This document shows positions 59,004 through 64,000 of a stretch of 64,000 bases of DNA, piece after piece. Numbering within the stretch: the stretch's first letter is position 1; every line of letters starts with the position of its first letter. The DNA comes from Brettanomyces bruxellensis (lineage: Eukaryota > Ascomycota > Pichiomycetes > Pichiales > Pichiaceae): positions 558,001 through 622,000 of the forward strand of contig NC_054689.1 in NCBI RefSeq assembly GCF_011074885.1, given 5' to 3'. A model generated the notes under the pieces. It did not search any database, was not told where the DNA came from, and saw only the letters and a list, made by a program, of their open reading frames with translations. A program made the translations under genes and the position numbers.

Positions 59004-61019
59004 ATGAGTAGAAATAGCTCTATTATGCGGAAAGCATCGAGCGAGAATGTTGTCTCAATGGAAACATCAGAGGCAACAATGGAACAACAATACAAAATAT
59101 GTCCATATGGATGTTGTAAAACTGAAAGTATAACAGGCTACGTTTTTCAGAAAGGTTTCATGGAGGGGCTTTATTCCGATGTCAGGGTGAATGCATTTGG
59201 GAAATCATATAAATTACACAAACTTTTCCTTGAAAGAAGTCCTTACTTTAAGTCATTGTTCGGCTGGTCAACAGATAGTGATAGTGAGGAATCGGGGAGT
59301 TATGAGATCAATGATGACGTGAGAGAGAACGGTGATGGATCCAATCTTTACACGCTTAGCTTTGATGATGATGAGGAATGTACACAAAAGAGTTTTGAGC
59401 TTGCATTGGCAAGATTGTATGGGTCAGCCAACATTGAAGAGGAAAATAAAATACCGTACAACATGATTGCAGTAGGGCAATATCTTGCAATTAGTGACAT
59501 TGTTTGCACGGCCACCGATTACATAGTAAAGCAAATGGACATGAGCAACATTTCGGAGAACTTGAGGTTTGCTACAGCTAACAATTACGGATCTGCTAGC
59601 GAGAGAATTATTCAGAATGGCAAGGGAATTCTATGTGCAGATGGCTGGGAATATGGACCAGCAAAATGGGATGAGATCCCGGAGTCAGTAATTGCCGAAA
59701 TTGTTGGTGAGGACTATTTCTTTGTTCCGACTGAATGGGATAGGTGCATTTTTATCATAAAGCTTATAGAAAGGCGGTTGATGGTTTCTCCCACTGATAG
59801 GGAGAAAGTTAAACTTCTTCGTAAAGCTTTAAACGAGAAAATTCACTTTTGCCACATGACGCCGGATCAACTCCAGGAACTGGAATTGCTACGAGATGCA
59901 AACGGTGCCCATTACATAAACCCCCAAGTTCTTCACAATGCTCTTTGGAGGGCCATGCAGATTAAAAGACTAGTTTTGGAAGCACCAAACGTTCCACAAC
60001 TTGAAAATGTCGTCACCAATCCAGTTCCACCAACTGAAGACTCAGTATGGTATAAGGTTCCCCAAAAGGATGACACAATATCTGGACTTCCTGCAGAGCT
60101 GGATGAACTTTTATATACCAATGAGCCAACTATTTCTAACAATCAGGAGGCGCTTAAGGGTGATGGAAATGCAAAATCGACTCAAGGTAGACACATGGAA
60201 GAGCAAGACAGTCTGAAAAGGTATTGCTGGACGAAATTTCCTTCATTTAGGTTCTCCGTTTCGTTTGCAAACGTTTCCGATCTTTTGCCTAACAGAAGAG
60301 TATACGCAAAAACCTTCTGGTATGCCGGATCGTACTGGAACCTCTATCTACAAAAAAATCGGATCTCTTCTCGACACTCATACCAAGTTGGTGTTTACCT
60401 TCATAGAGCAAGCAGTTCGTCTTTATCATCTCCACCCAAAAACGGCCTTGTTAATCCAGATATATATGCAGATAATATCAATTACAAGACTGGTCCAATC
60501 AGATACAGCGCTAACTCATCACTGGAGACGACTAACGAACTAGAAACGCCTGCAAATGCATCATCTTTATCGACACCTATTCCTATGAAGCCTGATTCGG
60601 ACTCAGGCGCCTCATCGATGGATTCGACCAGAATAATTACCAACACGGATCAGAACGAACTAAAAGAGCATATCAGCGAGGATCCACTAACAGCTTTTAG
60701 TGAGATGTCTATATCAGGTAACTACAACGAAATGAGCCCCAAGAAAATGGGCTACACAAATGGAAAATCCGGAAAAAGCATTCCAGGAACGAACTACGAG
60801 GACCACAGAGATTCAATCAGAGTATACTTCGTTATATTCACGCCATCAAGGCGGATGAAGCCTACAATTGCTTCGTTTCTATCTGTCCCGAATGACTTCA
60901 GCAGATCGCAAAGCTGGGGGTGGAAAAGCAACAGCATGTGCGTTTTTAATGAAGATGGCACTTTCCCTGCCAACCACAGCCCACATCTCAAATTCATGAT
61001 TGTGCTCGGAAATGTTTGA
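59004..61019 (+). CDS. BTB/POZ-domain protein with a conserved C-terminal beta-rich module
   Basis: A 671-residue protein. The BTB fold is at about 45-175: MEGLYSDVRVNAFGKSYKLHKLFLERSPYFKSLF (seen in parts) with an acidic insertion (STDSDSEESGSYEINDD), then LALARLYGSANIE. A BACK-like helical part follows, with ADGWEYGPAKWDEIPE and VPTEWDRCIFIIKLIERRL. The C-terminal half has FRFSVSFANVSDL, RVYAKTFWYAGSYWNLYLQK and IRVYFVIFTPSR, a beta-sandwich-like pattern that I also associate with germ-cell-less-type and other fungal BTB proteins. Such proteins are usually Cul3 adaptors. Its own targets are unknown. The first 22 residues before Met24/26 may be optional. Confidence 0.75.
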   Translation: MSRNSSIMRKASSENVVSMETSEATMEQQYKICPYGCCKTESITGYVFQKGFMEGLYSDVRVNAFGKSYKLHKLFLERSPYFKSLFGWSTDSDSEESGSYEINDDVRENGDGSNLYTLSFDDDEECTQKSFELALARLYGSANIEEENKIPYNMIAVGQYLAISDIVCTATDYIVKQMDMSNISENLRFATANNYGSASERIIQNGKGILCADGWEYGPAKWDEIPESVIAEIVGEDYFFVPTEWDRCIFIIKLIERRLMVSPTDREKVKLLRKALNEKIHFCHMTPDQLQELELLRDANGAHYINPQVLHNALWRAMQIKRLVLEAPNVPQLENVVTNPVPPTEDSVWYKVPQKDDTISGLPAELDELLYTNEPTISNNQEALKGDGNAKSTQGRHMEEQDSLKRYCWTKFPSFRFSVSFANVSDLLPNRRVYAKTFWYAGSYWNLYLQKNRISSRHSYQVGVYLHRASSSSLSSPPKNGLVNPDIYADNINYKTGPIRYSANSSLETTNELETPANASSLSTPIPMKPDSDSGASSMDSTRIITNTDQNELKEHISEDPLTAFSEMSISGNYNEMSPKKMGYTNGKSGKSIPGTNYEDHRDSIRVYFVIFTPSRRMKPTIASFLSVPNDFSRSQSWGWKSNSMCVFNEDGTFPANHSPHLKFMIVLGNV

Positions 61020-61133
61020 AGGCAGAAGTCAAGCAAACTAAAACCAACAATTGCAAGCATATGTTATGTATAAGATGCCAATGAATAAATTTAAATGAAT
61101 GAATTTAAATGAATGAATTACCAGACAAACATT

Positions 61134-62210
61134 TCAGCGCCATTCCACGGACCATGAAAGTTCTTTACACGGCCTGAAAATTGTCAACTCAATTCCATTG
61201 TAGCATAACTTCTCGGGAATCTGAACCGGCTTCTTCACCAAGTAACATCTATCTTTGCATGCTAGCTTTGATTCGTCATCCATGCCATAGAACCTGCTTC
61301 CAAACTTGGAAACAAAGTTTTTCAGCATATCGAGCTTGCCATTTCTTTCAAATAGCTCCGCTAGATATGAAAGCACGTATGGCTGGGTGTAAACACCAGC
61401 AGCTATCTTATTGAATGTACACTTCTTCGATATTTCATGGGGTGCAGAGTCGGAGCCAAATATGAAGTATGACTTTCCTGAGGTTGCAGCCCTAACAAGA
61501 GCATCACGATCTTCGGCAAACTTAGCAACAGGCTTGCAATAATTCACAGGGTTCCCCGTCCAGTCATCGATTGTTAGAAATAGGTGATGTGCCGTTATTG
61601 AACCAACAACAGTAGGAATTTCTCCTTTTTTCAAGTCCTTGTTGATTTCACTTATAGCATGAATTGCAGCCCTTGTTGTACAATGCTCCAAGACGATTCT
61701 AAGGCGAGGAAAGTCACGATGAATGGCAAACAAGGCAGGAAGAAATTTTGGCTCTGCGTTAATCACATTGATACCTTCACTTTGAATGGATGGTCGTTCA
61801 CCATGAAGATTGAGCACCAATCCGGTGTCCTGCATCACTTTGAAGATTGGGTAGAAGCGAGAGAAGTCACTAGGATCGATTCCCGCGCCAGAGTTCGTAG
61901 TAACGCCTGCTGGATAGCATTTAATACCCTGAATAGCACCCAGTTTAGCAGCTTTATAAACTACCTCCGGAGTCAATACTTTCGATAGATAAAATGTCAT
62001 CAGGAATGTCGTCTTTGGAGAAATTCGCTGAAGCTCTGCCTTGTACTTCTGGACTCTCTCAATATCAGTAACTGGGGGTGTTAAATTTGGCATCACATAG
62101 GCTATCGACATTCCTCCTTTTCTAACTGCAGGAGTCACAGCAGCAGTCATTTCACCCTGCCGGAGATGCACGTGATAATCTGCTGGATGCCCAAGGTCTA
62201 TTTCTAACAT
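61134..62210 (-). CDS. URA4: Dihydroorotase
   Basis: A 358-residue class-II dihydroorotase from the ATG at 62210 (MLEIDLGHP). The frame runs 17 codons further but has no conserved residues there. Metal site residues are complete: H13 and H15 (DYHVHLRQG), the carboxylated K97 (GIKCYPAG), H136 (NLHGE), H176 (LEHCTT) and D254 (GSDSAPH). It turns carbamoyl-aspartate into dihydroorotate in de novo pyrimidine synthesis. The length matches S. cerevisiae Ura4 (364). Its gene is divergent from DPH2. Confidence 0.95.
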   Translation of the reverse strand: MLEIDLGHPADYHVHLRQGEMTAAVTPAVRKGGMSIAYVMPNLTPPVTDIERVQKYKAELQRISPKTTFLMTFYLSKVLTPEVVYKAAKLGAIQGIKCYPAGVTTNSGAGIDPSDFSRFYPIFKVMQDTGLVLNLHGERPSIQSEGINVINAEPKFLPALFAIHRDFPRLRIVLEHCTTRAAIHAISEINKDLKKGEIPTVVGSITAHHLFLTIDDWTGNPVNYCKPVAKFAEDRDALVRAATSGKSYFIFGSDSAPHEISKKCTFNKIAAGVYTQPYVLSYLAELFERNGKLDMLKNFVSKFGSRFYGMDDESKLACKDRCYLVKKPVQIPEKLCYNGIELTIFRPCKELSWSVEWR

Positions 62211-62541
62211 TGTGATGAAGGAAACGTTAAGGAAATCTAGGAACTGTAACTGTTCTAACAATGACTGTATGCTTGTTTATTTTTACTAGAGAAGCTTTTT
62301 CTGTACGCTGCTTAGAAAAAGAGAAAGCACGATAGGTTGCTTATTTTTGAGATCTGAATCATGAAAAATTTCACCACTACAAAAAAAAAAAAAAAAGAGA
62401 TAAAATAAATCATCCAGGTTTTCCTAACTACCTTTAAAATTGATTCTCCTACCACGGAATAACGGGCCAGGCTTTCTCAGCTGCACACAGAAAAAGCCTT
62501 TGCAATTAAACTATAACAAAAAAGTTTATGGTGGAAGCAGA
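62211..62541. promoter_or_regulatory. Divergent URA4/DPH2 promoter
   Basis: A 331-base region with an A-run at about 62381-62395. A CGG-N6-CCG site for a Ppr1-type activator was looked for and not found. Confidence 0.45.
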
Positions 62542-64000
62542 ATGTCTGAAGTCTTACCACCAGCACTTTCAAGCACACAGGATGCTGATATAGAATTTGC
62601 CAAAACCAAAGATATATCGAAAGATATTCCCAGGGGGAGATTAGGACCTATAAATTCACAAAAGGCCAGAGAATCAGCAGACCAATTGTATTCACTTTTG
62701 AAAGAGTACTACTCGGTCGATAAAACAGCGCAGTACTTGAATCAAAAAACAAATTCAGGAGATTACAAATTCAAGGAGGTAGCATTGCAGTTCCCAGATG
62801 ATCTTGTACGAGATTCAGCGATAGTATGCCAACTTCTTCAAGAGTCAATATCTGGAGACAGGAGAGTTTGGGTGTTGGCAGATACATCCTATTCTCCATG
62901 TTGCATTGATGAGGTTGCTGGAGAGCATGTTGGCGCCGATCTGATTCTCCATTTTGGAGAGGCATGTTTAAATCCCGTGGAAAAAGTGAATTCTGCTTAC
63001 ATCTTTGGAAAACCATATTTGGACACAGCTAAAGTTATCGAGCTTTTCAGAAAGCAGTACTCGAACAAAGAGGATAAGATTTGTATAATGACAGACACTC
63101 AATATAGTCTTCATTTGCATGATATTTATGTTATCCTCAAGAAAGAGTATCCAAACTTGGTCTTCGCAGATGTTGATTTGCAGAAAAGCGGCTCCAATTC
63201 GTTAGTGATAGACAGAGAAGTGACGGAAAGGGAACCGGGACTCAGCGCATATGATCTTTCTCGGATAATATACGGGTTAAATGCAGATCAGATTTTATCT
63301 GTTGGTGAAGATGACGACTATTCAACAATTACCCAAGATTACAGTCTTTTCTATATTGGAGTGCCACCAGATCCAAAGCTCATTCTTCTATCGACCAAAT
63401 TTTCAAGCCTTGCTGTTGTCGATCCAGTTACCTTAGACGTTTCAGGTAACAGAACACCATCACTGTCAAGACGTTACAGGTTTATGATGATCGCTCGTAA
63501 TGCTTCTACCATTGGTATTTTAGTGAATACACTTTCACTAGAGAACACCAGAAAGCTTTTGAATAAAGTTGTGAAATGGATAAAAAATGCTGGAAAGAAG
63601 CATTACATGTTTGTGGTTGGTAAACCAAATGTTGCTAAGCTTGCAAACTTTGATACAATCGATGTTTGGTGCATTTTGGGGTGTGGCCAATCGGGTATTG
63701 TAATAGATTCCTATGGTGATTATTACAAACCAATAATTACTCCTTATGAGCTTCAGTTGGCCTTGCTGCCCGAAGTGACCTGGACAGGTAAGTGGATTGT
63801 TGACTTTAAGGAAGTTATGAGCCAACCCGATTACGAAGAAGAAGAAAAGGAAAAGGATATTGTGGGTAAAGCAAAGGAAAGCAACAAACGTGACGAAGAT
63901 AAAGATGAATATGCTCCAGAATTTGATCCAGTTACTGGCAAATTAGTTGCATCTAGGCCACTCAGGCAGCTCAAACATTTAGAAATCGAACTAAGTGATC
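62542..64000 (+). CDS. DPH2: Diphthamide biosynthesis protein Dph2, 5' part (runs off the window)
   Basis: The frame is open from the ATG at 62542 to the window end (486 codons, no stop). Motifs of Dph1/Dph2 are seen: VALQFPDDLVRDS, LADTSYSPCCIDEVAGEHVGADLILHFG (seen in parts, with Cys120-Cys121), and later DVWCILGCGQSG with Cys377 and Cys381, then YYKPIITPYELQLAL and WTGKWIVDF. Dph1-Dph2 is a radical-type [4Fe-4S] heterodimer that transfers the 3-amino-3-carboxypropyl group from S-adenosylmethionine to a histidine of translation elongation factor 2. The adjacent-cysteine site and GCGQSG pattern fit Dph2, not Dph1. S. cerevisiae Dph2 is 534 residues, so most of it is here. An acidic insertion (EEEEKEKD) lies near residue 433. 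Confidence 0.93.
   Translation, partial: MSEVLPPALSSTQDADIEFAKTKDISKDIPRGRLGPINSQKARESADQLYSLLKEYYSVDKTAQYLNQKTNSGDYKFKEVALQFPDDLVRDSAIVCQLLQESISGDRRVWVLADTSYSPCCIDEVAGEHVGADLILHFGEACLNPVEKVNSAYIFGKPYLDTAKVIELFRKQYSNKEDKICIMTDTQYSLHLHDIYVILKKEYPNLVFADVDLQKSGSNSLVIDREVTEREPGLSAYDLSRIIYGLNADQILSVGEDDDYSTITQDYSLFYIGVPPDPKLILLSTKFSSLAVVDPVTLDVSGNRTPSLSRRYRFMMIARNASTIGILVNTLSLENTRKLLNKVVKWIKNAGKKHYMFVVGKPNVAKLANFDTIDVWCILGCGQSGIVIDSYGDYYKPIITPYELQLALLPEVTWTGKWIVDFKEVMSQPDYEEEEKEKDIVGKAKESNKRDEDKDEYAPEFDPVTGKLVASRPLRQLKHLEIELSD

Overview
The window is nuclear DNA of an ascomycete budding yeast (Saccharomycotina). The genes are compact, mostly intronless and closely spaced on both strands. One gene (VMA8) has a 74-base intron with a TACTAAC branch box, and there is a Ty1/copia-type LTR element next to a tRNA gene. 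CTG falls at an invariant leucine of the H2A.Z histone fold, so this is not a CTG-to-Ser yeast. A PXMP4/PMP24-type peroxisomal protein and an Mlo2/UBR7-type protein, neither of which I recall from S. cerevisiae, point to a lineage such as Pichiaceae (Brettanomyces/Ogataea-like). The genus is inference only.

Region 1 (1-19.3 kb): the 3' part of HRD1 (ER-associated degradation E3, with an apparent one-base frame break), HTZ1 (H2A.Z), a two-finger C2H2 regulator, an unrecognised 388-residue protein in GC-rich TGCGC-laden DNA, an Mlo2/UBR7-like protein, HDA2 (HDA1 deacetylase complex), a PXL1-like LIM protein and TVP38. Spacers and low-complexity coding regions carry many short tandem repeats.

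Region 2 (19.7-45.6 kb): a dense housekeeping block. It holds an MNN2-family mannosyltransferase, VFA1, a GNAT acetyltransferase, a degenerate Ras-like GTPase, a PXMP4 homologue, a VBA-like vacuolar transporter, a macro-domain protein, UTP4, AFG1, SYF1, VMA8 with an unusual C-terminal insertion, an M28 peptidase, a small unknown protein, CAR2 and tRNA-Lys(CTT).

Region 3 (45.8-54.1 kb): a retrotransposon landing zone upstream of the tRNA gene. One complete Ty1/copia element on the minus strand has LTRs identical by eye and a 5-bp target duplication, yet its gag and pol carry about eleven frameshifts or stops. Next to it lie a mosaic solo LTR and a much older LTR relic. The gag-pol junction has a CCG-AGG-C sequence resembling the Ty1 +1 shift site.

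Region 4 (54.5-64 kb): a divergent pair, a Dal5-type permease and an adenosine/adenine-deaminase-family enzyme, shares a promoter with five GATA-type motifs and two TATA boxes. It reads like a nitrogen-regulated purine or nucleobase scavenging module. RPN13, a BTB/POZ protein, URA4 and the 5' part of DPH2 follow.
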